A DNA stretch of 64,000 bases. It comes from Struthidea cinerea. Lineage: Eukaryota; Chordata; Aves; Passeriformes; Corcoracidae. Numbering within the stretch: position 1 is the stretch's first letter; each line of letters opens with the position of its first letter. A program made the translations under genes and the position numbers. Location of the stretch: the NCBI GenBank assembly GCA_013397865.1, contig VZTI01003765.1, positions 433,473 to 497,472 on the forward strand. The letters run 5' to 3'. This document shows, in pieces, positions 24,601 to 36,264 of this stretch. A model generated the notes under the pieces. It had not been told where the DNA came from, did no database searches, and saw nothing but the letters and a program-made list of their open reading frames with translations.

Positions 24601-27600
24601 TGTTGTTTAAAATTTAAAAATATCAATTAAAACAAGGGAAGAAAAACTTGAAAAAACTCAAGTGCTAAAGGCATCTTTCTAAATTGTCTGTCATTTAACT
24701 TAAAAGGAAAATACTTCTTATTTTTCCAGTTCAAATTTTCCCTTTATTAAAAAGAAATTAAAATGAGATACCTCCTCCCTCACTTCTTTCCTTTTTCCTT
24801 CACCTTTCTTTTGATGTAAGGGAAAATGGAGTGGAGAATAAGCAGCTTTATCAATTTTTAGCTCCCCTTCCCCTTTCAAAAAGTCAGTCTTAGCTGATTG
24901 CTCTTTCTTTCTCTTCATGCTGAAAAGTGAAAATGTGTTCTTTCAGTGCCCAGCCCTGACTGGGAGAAGGGCTGGTTTCTCTGGAAGAGTTTTCTTCTTG
25001 ACTCGCCTGTACTGTGATCCAGCTGCTGCCTCCAGGGAGTCTCGTGCAGGGGAACTTGGGGGACAGACTGTGCTCCCCAGGAGAAGCGTCAGGCTGAGCT
25101 CACCCTGACCCACCTCAGCCCAGGACTGAAGGGCGGCCAAGAGCAGGCTTAGAGCCAGGCAGCTCCTCAGGGATCTCTCAAACCAGTGCAGGATGTTTCC
25201 CATCTCCTCAGCAAGAGGGGCGATACTGTGTATTTAAAGATCTGAAGTGCCCAGCGTCATAAACGAGAGCAGAAGCATCCAGACAAACTCGAGTTGGTTT
25301 CGTGGCTGGTGCTGTTTTCAAATTAGAAAAACAGTCAAGGGCTTTCGGATAAGATGTGCATGTCAAAAGGCAATAAAGAAAACAACTGGTCTTAAAAGCT
25401 AATCGCCATGCACCGTCGAGATTGGGACCAAAAAATGTTAGCTAATATTTTAAATGTGAGTGAAGGGTCAACAGATGAACCATATTGTAAACATACATGT
25501 CAGCGGCAGGGCAGGGTTGAAGATAAAATTGGAACCATGTGCTTCTCCATTTCTCATAAGGCACAGGGGTCATGACCCCAACAGCTTAAAAGTCCCTCAA
25601 CAGGGAAAAATATAATAATGTCATATGTCACGCAGGGAGATGCTGTGCTTATTAATTTTGTAAGGTACATACAATTGCTAAGAATAATGTTTTGTACTGT
25701 GAAGGAGAGAGTCTCTTTTAAGAACATCTGGTTTTTATCAAATAAAACTACTCTTGAATCAGGTCTTAACACAATACATGGAAATACAGTTAGAACTTAC
25801 AATGAACTGTAACTAATCCCACAAACTGACGAATCAGCACAAATCACTAAATATGATATTTAGAGCAAATGAATGCAGTCATCTGATAAACCTTGGAACG
25901 GCCTCATTACTGCCATTTATTCAGTCATTAAAGAGCTGTAACCAAGTTAGCATCCACCCCATTTCCACCCTAATACCTGAGGAAGCTCCAAGCTTTTTCT
26001 TCCATTTTTCTTTCCCCATTAATACATTCTACACATCTCCTTCCACAGTGCAGTTAGGTGGTCATTGTTCTGGGTTTTAAGTTAGAAAGGAAAGCACAGA
26101 GAAAGGACTGACTGTTGTATCCAACCCAGTTCCCCTCCAAAAAGACAAGGATGGCAAGGTGGTGCTCTGAAGGCAGAAGGCCCTGTTGTACATGTGGCGG
26201 CTCCATGGATGGTTTATTGATGGCAATGACAGTGTGCTGTCACAGAGAGGGAAACCCTCATAAGTGCCTATCCAGAGCTTCAGCAAGTTCTCATCCCAAG
26301 AAACATAAATGTGTGCTGCAGAAACTGTTCAGGGGTGATGCTTCCCTGGAATACAGATGTTCATGGGTCTTGCCTCTTAAAAAAGAGAAGAGGTGTTTTT
26401 TAGCATTTACTGTGCATCTGCTCTTACTAAACAGTGTCCACTAGAGGAGTAAATATGGGATTGAGAGAAAAAGGTTCTGAGTTCTGATCTTTGCTTTGGG
26501 TGGGTTCCCATGTCTTGGTAGGAAAATCTCTCTGTTGCTTTCTTCTAACACTAAAATGAACGTACCTGTTTCAAAGCGTATCTCTGAATATACCTAGTTG
26601 CAGCTTCTCTGGTTCTTTAAAGATTCAGAAAGGGTATTTTTGTACTAGAGTTACATCACAAAATGCCAGAGCCCTCCTGGCTTTTCCTTACCTCAGGGTA
26701 CTGCAGTTCCAACCTCATTTCTTCTCTTCCCAAACCAGACTTCTCTCCCCTTCTTCTACTTCCTATCACCATTCCACTTGTATTTCTTGCCTGCCAGATA
26801 GCTGTCTGTTTTATCTCCCTTTATTTGCATTTCAGAACTGAGGCTCTGAAATGTCTGGGATGAAAACTGCCCTCCGAGAGGCCAAAGTGAGGAAGGAACT
26901 GAATGTTCTACTTCATTCAGATGAATCCATGCTAAACCTGTTTTCAACTGTTTTCTCAAATGCAATTATCAAATGCTACCCAAGCCAAAAAGAACTTGTC
27001 TGTTGACTTTTTTTCCAGTCCCTGTGTTCATGAGCATGCAGGTCTTTTATAATAGTTCGTATTCAGAAGCATCAGGCTAGAAAGAACCACCTTCTGCCTT
27101 TGAGACTGATCTCCCACAGCTGCAACCATGAGACAGATACCCAGTTCAGGAGTGCACAGATCTTTCATTCCTGCAATCACAGCACACAAAATACTACTTA
27201 TTAGCCTTTAGAAATACATATTTATAGTGGAAGGTCAGAAGTCATTCTATAATGTGCCATAGGAGCATAACAGGAGAGATCAAGGGTATTGCAAAACGAG
27301 ATTGTGTGCGAAATACAGCTCCCAGGTGGAAAGAAAGCTGACTAATAACCATTGCTTCTGAGGAAATAGGGAAACCCAGTAAAGTACCTGCCAGTGTGAC
27401 CTGATGGAAAAGTTTGTGCTGTTCCGTGAGTGCCAGTGGGGTGTGCCAACTAGATGCTGAAGGGAATGTAATGGCTTGAAGCATGAGTGTGTCTGCATCT
27501 TATTGCAGTATCCAGTTGTTCAGCAGAGGGAGGAAGATATCACAAACAAGGGCAGCAGGGTGATTAATTCTTCACAAGGCATGAAGTTAGCTTGAAGTTA

Positions 27601-27765
27601 GTGTGGTGTAACTGCACTACAGAGATACATTCCCCTTTCAAACTCCCTTCTATGTACCAATATGCTGGATACCCACAGATCTGCATCAGAACATACTTTC
27701 TGGGAATTTCTCTCTATAAATTAATCATTCCCTTCCCTAATCCCCTCAAAATCCATCTGAAAGCC
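21690..27765. other. Unique non-coding DNA with candidate conserved blocks
   Basis: About 6 kb lacking recognisable repeats or genes. Two repeat-free sections (23.16-23.56 kb and 25.29-25.56 kb) look like conserved non-coding sequence because of clustered CpGs, TAAT/ATTA sites and palindromes in an otherwise neutral background. There is a pyrimidine-rich tract near 24.77-24.92 kb. Open frames are under 110 codons and unsupported. Confidence 0.5.
23276..23290. promoter_or_regulatory. Perfect 6+3+6 palindrome, possible protein-binding site
   Basis: ttgcca-aca-tggcaa is a perfect inverted repeat with a 3-base spacer. The arms match the half-site of RFX-type X-boxes (GTTGCC/GGCAAC), but the spacing is wider than the usual RFX optimum. 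NFI sites (TTGGC N5 GCCAA) differ in the arm. Whether anything binds is unknown. It sits inside a repeat-free block that could be an enhancer. Confidence 0.3.
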
Positions 27766-27769
27766 GTTT

Positions 27770-28060
27770 AGGCAACCTGTCACCATGAGCCTCGTGTAAG
27801 CAGCTTACAGAATTTCACTCTTCAGACAGCTAAAAACCTTTTTCTAACTTCAACTACATTTATTCATGACCAGTTTATTGCCATTTGATCTTATGCTCTA
27901 TGGTCACAGTTACACAGGGCAATGATATCTTTTCTTTGCCTTTCCTTTATGAGGCTGAACAAGTCAGCTTCTCCTATTTTCCTATCACAGGATGCATTCT
28001 CTCTCCCTTAATAAATCCTGTCATCCCTCTTTGAAACTTGGTTTCAATGCTGTGGTTGTC
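27770..28060 (-). mobile_element. Old CR1-like LINE 3' region fragment
   Basis: The reverse strand contains, in order, cttgttcagcctcataaag, gatatcattgccctgtgtaa, a 'gcataagatcaaatggcaat' piece and a tagaaaaaggtttttagctg piece. These correspond to the CR1 3' region immediately after the reverse transcriptase ORF ('ttcagcctg...aggggatctcattgccctctataac...'). The ATTCTATG end is missing, and divergence is far greater than in the 5.6 kb copy. It belongs to the old, pre-avian layer of CR1. Confidence 0.6.
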
Positions 28061-28827
28061 CTGAAGATATTTAGAAAAAGAGTGTCTGGGAAACTTGAGA
28101 CCGTGAACACGCAGTAAGTTGTCTGAGTGCATGTGTTAAAACCTAGAAATGATGCACTCTCACATGTATTTTCAAAGAAAAGAAAAGTATCAAGGTTCAG
28201 GTTCTTGCCAAACTCTTTCCCTGGTGCTTGGGCTCAAAAGACCTCTTGGAGTCCTCAGTTTAAATGGAAAGATGGAAGAAGATGCAGCACAATCAAAGCA
28301 GATATAAATACAATAAAAAATAGCTACTTCCTCGCTTCTTCTGAGAATTGTGTAACCTGACCTAGTTATGTTTTTAGAAAGTTGGTATGTGCCCCTACAC
28401 GTATGGCTTCCAGCATAAAGAAACCCTAGAACCAGGCATGTTGTTATCATGTCACTTTTCATACTCCAGTCATCTTAAGGGATTTCATAAATCATAAGGA
28501 TCTTATTCATATTTAAAACATTGTCAAAAGCACTTAACTCTGTTACGCCATTCTAATTTTAATTTTCCTTATTTAAGCCTCTTATAAATGCATACGGCTT
28601 AAATGCTCATATAGCTGTCAGTACTCCCCCCTGATTTCATTACCAGCAAATTCTTGATGGAAAGCTGTGCACTGAAACCACTGTGTTGTGGAAGACTTAA
28701 AAGGGTATTTTGAGTGAGTTCTCCTGGGTCACCTTGTTAACGCAGTCAGCACTTACTTAAGGTACCAGTCTTGTATTTTAGTAAATGTCACTATATTCTG
28801 TTCTACACCTAAAGGCTATCCAAATTC

Positions 28828-28880
28828 TGGGCCTGATTCTGCAGTCACATCTGCACAAGCCTAGATGGGTACATTTGCAG
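28828..28880. repeat. Possible fragment of ancient amniote palindromic repeat
   Basis: Begins gggcctgattctgcagtcac, which matches one arm of the reptilian palindromic repeat family ('gggcctgattctgctctcac'). The other arm is not recognisable. Confidence 0.4.
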
Positions 28881-31800
28881 AGCATCTTTGACTCTAGCAG
28901 TGCCTTGAGCAAACAGCAGTTCTGTAATCTCAATTAAATTTAATAGCCAAAAGAAGAGGCTAACCACAAATCAGTGATGGTGAAACATAAGCTTTGCCCA
29001 CCTCACAGAAATAAGAGGGTTCTGTGTTCTCATACCCTACCCCAGTCATACTTAGATCTGTTTGAAAACCAAACCAAATTGTAAATGAATCCAAAACCAA
29101 ACTGCAAATTGGCTTCTGGCACTTTAGATGTTTTTATTTAGGTGCCACCCAGCTATGAAGGCTCCACAAAACCAAACTGGTGTTATTATCATCCTTTATT
29201 CTAGTTCTAAGACTGCTTCTGGCACCATCCAGGGCAATTTAAAGCATAATTAACAGAGTGGAAGGCCATGAAATTTTGACTGAAAATGGTGTATTACTAT
29301 GATCCCGTAACTTTTCTTTCCTGAATACTGTGTCAAACTTTTTCATTAGAAAGCCATTTTTGCTTCTTCTAACTCTCCTTAGGTTTTTCCTTAGACTTCA
29401 GTCTTCACAAATTTCTTACATTCAATCCCATCTACAAAAGCTTTGATAATGAATTTTGGGGAGAATAAGAATAGATATTTTGGTTGGAGAAAAATTAGTC
29501 TATCTTCATGGTTTTTGGAAAGCTGTCACAAAAATGGCTGTCCTTTGAAAGTCCACATTTGTGTCTTTCACTGCTGCATTTAATCTGCTCCAGTTAACTA
29601 CCAAAAGCCAGATTCTTGGAGATGTTAGAAAGTTGTATTGGTGAGTGTTCCTGTAACAGGGAAGAAGAAGGATGACCACCGTAAGCTTCTCCAGTTTCAG
29701 CTGAGATGTAAAGGTTTGGATAATTGTTTTTGAGAGCTGTGATGTTTTAACCATGGCATTGACCCCCTATTGTTGCCTCCCTTTGAGGTCCAGGTCTGTA
29801 GGAGCCACTGCTTTAGCCAAGGCAAGTTGTTATTCCTAGCAGCTCATCCTTGTTCCCATCAGGGTTTGGACAACATGCGTATCTTCCCAAATGGAAAAGC
29901 ACAGCCTCCAAAGGTTGTTGTCTCTTGGCCTGGTGACTGTGATGTGGCATGGTGTGGCAGTGGGGCTGAAATGGAGACAGAGCAATGGTAAGTGTGATAG
30001 TGGTTTCATCAGAGTCAGTGGCAGAATCTCATTCACTGCAGCAGGGCAATGGGTTCAAGCCAGAGGGAAGGTGGCTCATCTTGAGTCTTTGGGTATTTTA
30101 CTCTTAGTGTTGATCTCTGATCTTACCAGTCTAGACTCAGTGATTTTGGGAGGGGGGATGGGGGGAAGAAGATTTGTATCTAGAGCATGATGCATCTCAT
30201 CCTAAAACAGATATCTATAATAAATCATGTGGACTACAATCAAGCTGCCCGTTTCTCTTGGCTGACTATAAAAAGTGTCAGTATGACTGGCTCTAAAACA
30301 CACATCTGTGTTGACACTTACAGAAAGATCATTTGCTGGAGAGGACTAAAATGACATGGAAAAAAAATCCATGGTATTTGGGTGGAAATCCACCTTACCA
30401 GTGGTGTTACCTCATGGATAACAATACAGTACATCTAGCAGTATTCTGCAATACTCCTCTGTGAGACTCGGGAGTGACTCAGAGATCAGGAGTGGTTTTT
30501 TTGTGGTTCCTAACCCCTCTGTTTGCAATCTCCCCTGTGCTGGTAAGCAGGAGGAGATGGGAATGGGAAAGGCATGTTGAATTGGTCTTAAAGCTTCCTC
30601 CTCTAACTTTTTGCTTTCATTTAACTCTTATCTTAGTGTTGTGTTTCCCCATTTCCAAATGTTTAGAATCTAACATTGCAGCTTCCAATGAAGAGTGCCA
30701 TTCCCTCCCTCACTTCTGAATAAAATAATGAAAACACTTTAATTAATTTAATTCATAATTATAATACACAGGATAGCTGAAAAGTTGTAGTAGAATATCT
30801 ATTTAGATATTCACTTTCAGCAGTTTTTAAGCAATTGCTTTCAGGTGTCATGGTTTCAGAGTGACAGACTTTTGTACAAAATGAAAACAGTGCTTTTTAC
30901 ATTTCCAATTCTGTTCTCCTCAAGCTTTCCAAAACTGTAATTTTTTCTGTGTGAGATGGAAAGTTGATGCTGGTTCACCATCTCCAAGGGTTTAGAAGAC
31001 ATCAGGATGTTTCAGTGATGTGATGCCTGTGGATGCAGAGGCACTTTGTTATTCTCTGGCTGGCTTTGTCAGTTTCTGAGACTTTCTGCTTCACAGGAAG
31101 TGCTTGCTATAGCACCATCAGGTGCTGTCAGCAGTTTACTTTCTGATGCCTCTTTATGTGAAACATCTCCAATAAAAAAAAGAACTTTTATTTCTGAGAT
31201 CTCTTATGGCACAAGGGAGGAAGATGCCTGTTGTTCTGTCTGTTCAGCACGGCCTAATTTGGGGGCATATTGTCAGGTTCAGCACACTTAAGGCCTGTGC
31301 ACAGCAGTTGGGCTGCTAAAATGTACTCTGAATTTAGAGGGAGAATATCTGCAAAAGCAGTCTGACATAAAAGAATTTTTGTAAGTAAATAAAGGAGTGA
31401 TTTAGTTTTTACCATGCATAGGGAAGAATAGTTTGCAACAGAACTTTTACTTGCTCTGTGCATTTTGAAATGCTCATGGCTGCTATATTTCTACTGCTCA
31501 ACACCCAGGCTTCTTTGCTAGTAAGCACAGGGGTTATTTTCTGGGTTTTCTTTTCAAACCATAGTGAAACTGAAAAAGCAGCAAGGGCTAGATATAAGTG
31601 CAAATTATGAAGGCCACAAAATACTCCCAGCAGATAGAATTCTTTATGGCAGAACCGACAGTTCACATCACTTGGTAAATACTTAGTACTACTACTGCAA
31701 AACAAACACTGGGATTAGTCACAAGAAAAGTCTGCAGGTTGAAAACCCTGAATGAGCAACTGTAGAAGGATTTTCAGAACTGCTTCAGTCTGTTGATGTA

Positions 31801-32107
31801 TCTCACCATAAAATCTTTCCATATTCATATTTGTTTTTTGGCTGAAGAAGTTAAACAGTGGTCTGGCTGCTAGTACAAAGTGTTCTGTCTCCCTTCCCCT
31901 CCTGCCTTCCTGTATTGCCATGACTCCAAAGTGAGGGGAGGAGTCCGGAGACTGAGCAGAATCAAATGCAGGTGGGGATTGAGTGCTAACCAGCCAAGAC
32001 AAACAGCACTCCTGCTGTCTTCTATCCTTTTTTTTCCTTTTCTTTTCTCCCTTCCCCTGAGCTGTCCTACATTTGAAGCTCTCAGCCTGTTTGTAGCTGC
32101 TGGTGTG

Positions 32108-32137
32108 TGCAGTAACACCGATTGCTTCGGTGCTGCA
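32108..32137. other. Bipartite hairpin
   Basis: tgcag / taa bulge / caccga / loop ttgct / tcggtg / ctgca gives 11 perfect base pairs with a single 3-base bulge. It is too short for a miRNA precursor. There is no evidence that it is transcribed. Confidence 0.5.
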
Positions 32138-34869
32138 TCTCCCTGTTGCAGGCAAACACACACTCTTGTCTCTTTTACATTCTCTCCTCCCCCTCCACAA
32201 ACCTTTTTTCCCTAATGGTTCAGTTTTGAAAGAAAAAAAAATGATGCAGTGAATAATAGATCTGTGCAAAAAGCCCGGCAACAAAGCCAGGAGAAACTTG
32301 GCCAGCTGTCAGCTTTGTTACAGACTCAAAGCTCAGTCCAGGTGTGTGGAAAATTTTGCGACTGTTCTCCAGGCTGCTCAGCAAAAGTGGGCCCTCTTGC
32401 ACTCAGACTGGAGCTGATTTCTGGATACACATGGCAACATGAGGAAAATCCAGCTCCCCCGTGGTTTGTGGGTCAGAATCTCAAACTGAAACAAGGGACA
32501 CCCAGCCCTCAGCCCACAAGCTCAACCAAAGCAGATTTACACAAAGGCTGTATCCCTCAGTGTTGAATTTGACAGATAACTAAATTTCCCTGTAGGCATC
32601 AATTTTTAATTACAACAATCTGATTATTGATTTTTTTTTTGCCAGAAAATTATAATGAAATTTTGCACCTGAAATACAGTTGATCTCTTACATCACCCAA
32701 GGACATATGGTGAAAATGTTAAACTGTAGCAGAAGAAACAAAAACTAATCTCATCTTCTGTTGGCTGATTTGTTCCTTTAGGCAGCATTTTGCCACACAG
32801 TCTTTCTCTTGGGCCCAGCTCAGCTCCTGCAAGGTCTGTCTTTCTGGTTGTTGAGTTTAACCACACATTGCAGAAAGTAGTTTCCCTGGGTCCCAACAGC
32901 AGTGGACACAGAAGCACGGCTCCCAGAGTGGTATGTGTGTGCATGTATCAAATTCAACCCTGCAGTCACTTTTTATATGTTCTAATGTAAATGTCAGCCA
33001 GTCTGCCAGGTATTCTCTAAGCCAGCACAAGGTGACTGCTCTTGGAGAGACTTGCCATGCTTTATCACAAAGGAGGGTTCTCCTCTGTCTCTTTGTTGCC
33101 TCCCTAAATTATAAAGGCATGTCATAAATTTTGAAAATATAAAATCCATACTGGCACTTCCCTTGTGTCAATGGCACAGGATGGAAGTAGAGTCATTCAG
33201 ACACGGTCTGTGAGTGGTGCCTCCCATCTGACATCCTGCCCACCCATGCCCTCCCTGCTCCCACTCAGAGGAGCTCTACAGAGCTCCCTGCCAGCTCACC
33301 ATGGTATCTCGGCCACTCCCCAAACAAGATTAAGTGAAGTTGAGGATCACCTTAGAGAAAGAGAAGGCATTATCAGGTTGTGTTTTTTTTAACTCTGATC
33401 CTCAAAAAGCCTCACAGGCTTCCTTGTCATCAGCTAGATAAAAAACGCCTTCTGCCATCATAATGTACTTGTTGAGAGGTGATAGAGGATTTAACTTCAG
33501 TGGGTGCAGGGGAAAGCTTTTGCCAGCGCTGAATCAACACCCAGCTTCCATGCCAGCAAGAAAATGCCCCCATAGCCAGCACCCACAATCTGCTCAACAT
33601 TTCTTGCTAGAACTCAGATGCCAGCTGCCTTTTGGGCTGCAGCAGTTACGGAATATGGTCGTTCCTCCCCTTTTTCTCCTATCTGCATAGCAATTTATAG
33701 ATTAAAATCTGTATCTTTAATGTTTTGCTCCGTGAAAAGCTGCTCCATGCACAACCAGTCATTTTCTGCATTACTAGAGGTACCCAGGTGCTCTAAAAGT
33801 ACACCCAAGGTGGAGCACAGGGGAATGCCCAGCCTGAAAGTGCAGCAGTTGCACTACGTGTGTGACAGTGTCCTCACATGAAGAGAAGGGTCTTGCTGCC
33901 TTCCAGCAAGTGCCAAGAACGGTCCTTTTTAAAAGAATTCAGGAATGTCTAGTGATAGCCTAATACGCTGCAAGGATTGCAACACTAACTGGCAAAACGT
34001 AGAAGAAATAAAATACTGTTAACTGAGAGCCAAAGGTCTTTTGTAAACTCTTGCTGTTGCTTTTGACACGCTGAGTGGAACGTTAGGGTGGGCAGTCCAA
34101 TGTATAGTAGACACGGAGACATAAACTTCCTAACAAGACATGCTACCAGAACCCATAACTGGGGGGTTTGTTCTTGTCATATCCTGGGTTAATACAGTTG
34201 GTTTAAATCTTGTTTAAGTTTTTTCTGCTTGCTGAGTTTAGGAGAATTTAACTTGTCAGACTTCATTATAGTGAAGTTCCTCTTTCCTGCTTCACAATTT
34301 ACTGCAGTGGGATTGCAAAAGCGCTAGGGAGAAAGTCAATTAAGTGAGAGATGAAAACACTCCTAAGGATATTAAGAATTTGGATTTTGTTTGCTTTTTG
34401 CTGTTAGCAAAAGCCTACTGTCAATTTGAGTGCTAAATTACTTGGTATTGTTTGGTTTTTGAAAACTAATGGTTCTAGTGCAGTGTAGGTCTCGCTGGTT
34501 GCCTTGGTGCTTTAGCTGAGAGCAGGAATGCACTTCTGAAACAATCATCTGATGATGCCCATTTATTGCGGTTGTGTTTTTGTTGAGAGTGGTCTTGGAA
34601 CATGGGGGAGTCATGAATGAAATCAAACTGTGCATATATGCTCCAGTACACTTAGCACACTCCTGCCCCCCCTAAGGAGTGGCATTCCCTCCTTGGGTCC
34701 AGAGCAGAGCTGGTCTGGAGCAAACCCAGCTCCAGAGGAATGTGGTGATGATGGTGGCTCTGCCTCACCAGCAGCTCTGCTGCAGAGGTCTTCCTCACCT
34801 GCACTGGCTCATTTGCAGATGAAGAGACAACGCCTGATTCCCAGATTCAGGAAGCTCACTCTGCAGAGT

Positions 34870-34887
34870 AAGAGAGAGAGAGAGAGG
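34870..34887. repeat. (GA)n microsatellite
   Basis: About eight to nine GA units. A similar short run of AG units occurs at 46851-46862. Confidence 0.9.
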
Positions 34888-35864
34888 GTGAGCATATCTG
34901 TGTCTTGTTTTGCCAGGTGGTTGACCACAATGGGCATCTAAACCAATTCCACTTCTGCATAGGATGAGTCCAGGCCTTGGTGCCACCATTCCTCAGGTCC
35001 CTTTTCATCCTGAGACATGAGAGAGGATGGATTGATCAGAAAGGAAATCCATCCAGACTGCCCTGTCTGCAGCATTGAGCAGCATGGAACAGAGCAAGCC
35101 TACAGTGAAGCACTTGAACTACACTTGAATTCATTAGAATATATGTAATTTTTCATTAGGTTCTGGAAAAGCAGCTGTTAAATGACCTCCACTAAAATTC
35201 TGATGTAAAATAATAATTTTTGTCAGCCTGAGTGGAACACATGTATCCTGGAATACAATGGACGTCCTCGCAGTTTGGAATTTGTGGCTTCACATCAGAT
35301 TACAGATCAGTTATTCCACGGGAAAAATAATGCCTTAATTGTAAAGCAGTTCTTTTAATCTTTAAAAGATGAAAGCTTTGTGCACACACTCCTGCATCTG
35401 CCGAGTATTTTTATGAATGCATGATAAAGAAAGGGTTAAAGTGCGTTTGATCTCTCCAGTGAATCTGGTATAAGAGCAAAACACAAGGCAAATGGTGCCT
35501 CAGCCTTTGGCCAGATGAGTTTATACAGTATTTGGGGTCTGCTGGAAGCAGGCATTTTCTCTAGTCCTCGGTGTCAGGGTATTTTAATGTAGTTTTCTAT
35601 CCAAAGCTGTTCTGATGTGAAAAAAAAAACCCTTTGCACAGCATTTTTCTGCTTCCCTGGGATTGATTATGTCCTCGGTGAAGACAGCAGCAATGACACC
35701 CATCCATGCCGTGCTGGTGAACTCCTCCTGGTGTCTTTGCAGGAAAACATGCACGGAGTAGTCACGAAGAAGTGAGTTGCACTGAAGTTGTTGGAGGCTC
35801 AGCAAGTGATTTAATGGTCACAGCTGTTTGTTGGCAGGCAGGATTTGGACGAGTGGAAATGTAC

Positions 35865-36122
35865 TGACCTGTGATCTGAGACCTACTCTGAGCTCTGCAA
35901 GTTCTTCCTATGTGACCTTGGGCACATCACTTCTCTGCTTTTTCTCTCCCCTTTATCTGTCTTGTCTATTTAGTCTCCCAGGAAGCTCCTAAGAGCAGAG
36001 ACTGTGTCCTACTCTCTGTTTGTACAGTGCCGAACATAACAGGGCCCCAGGCTTCCTGAGGTCCCAAAGATGCTGTTGCAATGCAAGTTGTAAATGTTAA
36101 AGAGGTGTAAGAATCTGGCCCC
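35865..36122 (+). mobile_element. MIR-like SINE, core and 3' tail
   Basis: The order of blocks is gagctctgcaagttcttcct, tgtgaccttgggcacatcac, agtctcccagga, taagagcagagactgtgtcc and tgtttgtacagtgccgaaca with ggggccc-like sequence after it. This corresponds to MIR-type elements: tRNA-related part, CORE ('tgtgaccttgggcaagtcac'), then the L2-shared tail ('gcagggactgtctc...tgtttgtacagcgcctagca'). It is one of the better-preserved ancient SINEs here and gives a clear plus-strand orientation. Confidence 0.8.
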
Positions 36123-36183
36123 GTGCACCATCATCACCATCTGTTTTCCTATGACAAATTAGTAGTAGGAAAGCACACAGCTG

Positions 36184-36262
36184 AATGATTAGAGCTGTGA
36201 CCATTCACGAGCCTCCCCAAGTCCTGCTCCTGGCTTTGGCACTGCCGTGCTTTGTAACAAGA
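36184..36262 (+). mobile_element. MIR-like SINE 5' part
   Basis: gattagagctgtgacc followed by aagtcctgctcctggctttg and gcactgcc matches the 5' portion of MIR ('ggttagagcatgggactgggagtcaggacctgggttctgctcctggctctgccact'). It starts only about 60 bp after the neighbouring MIR-like tail and has the same strand, so the two are separate insertions arranged head to tail. Confidence 0.55.
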
Positions 36263-36264
36263 GT

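Larger units (their letters stand above)
28065..35855. other. Unique non-coding DNA
   Basis: About 7.8 kb without a confident gene. It contains the longest open frame of the window (minus strand, 31715-32284, 189 codons) in a stretch rich in purines on the minus strand. It also has a bipartite hairpin at 32108-32137, an 8+2+8 inverted repeat at 33270-33287 and a (GA)n run at 34870-34887. The frame resembles no protein I know, overlaps several others on the opposite strand, and is best taken as chance in biased sequence. Confidence 0.5.

Noticed and set aside
30146..30166. G-rich stretch as a G-quadruplex
   Set aside because: Only three separated G-runs are present, so it does not meet the four-run rule.
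34630..34941. 103-codon frame with SPA-rich segment as a coding exon
   Set aside because: It runs through a (GA)n microsatellite and resembles no protein I recognise; low-complexity composition explains it.
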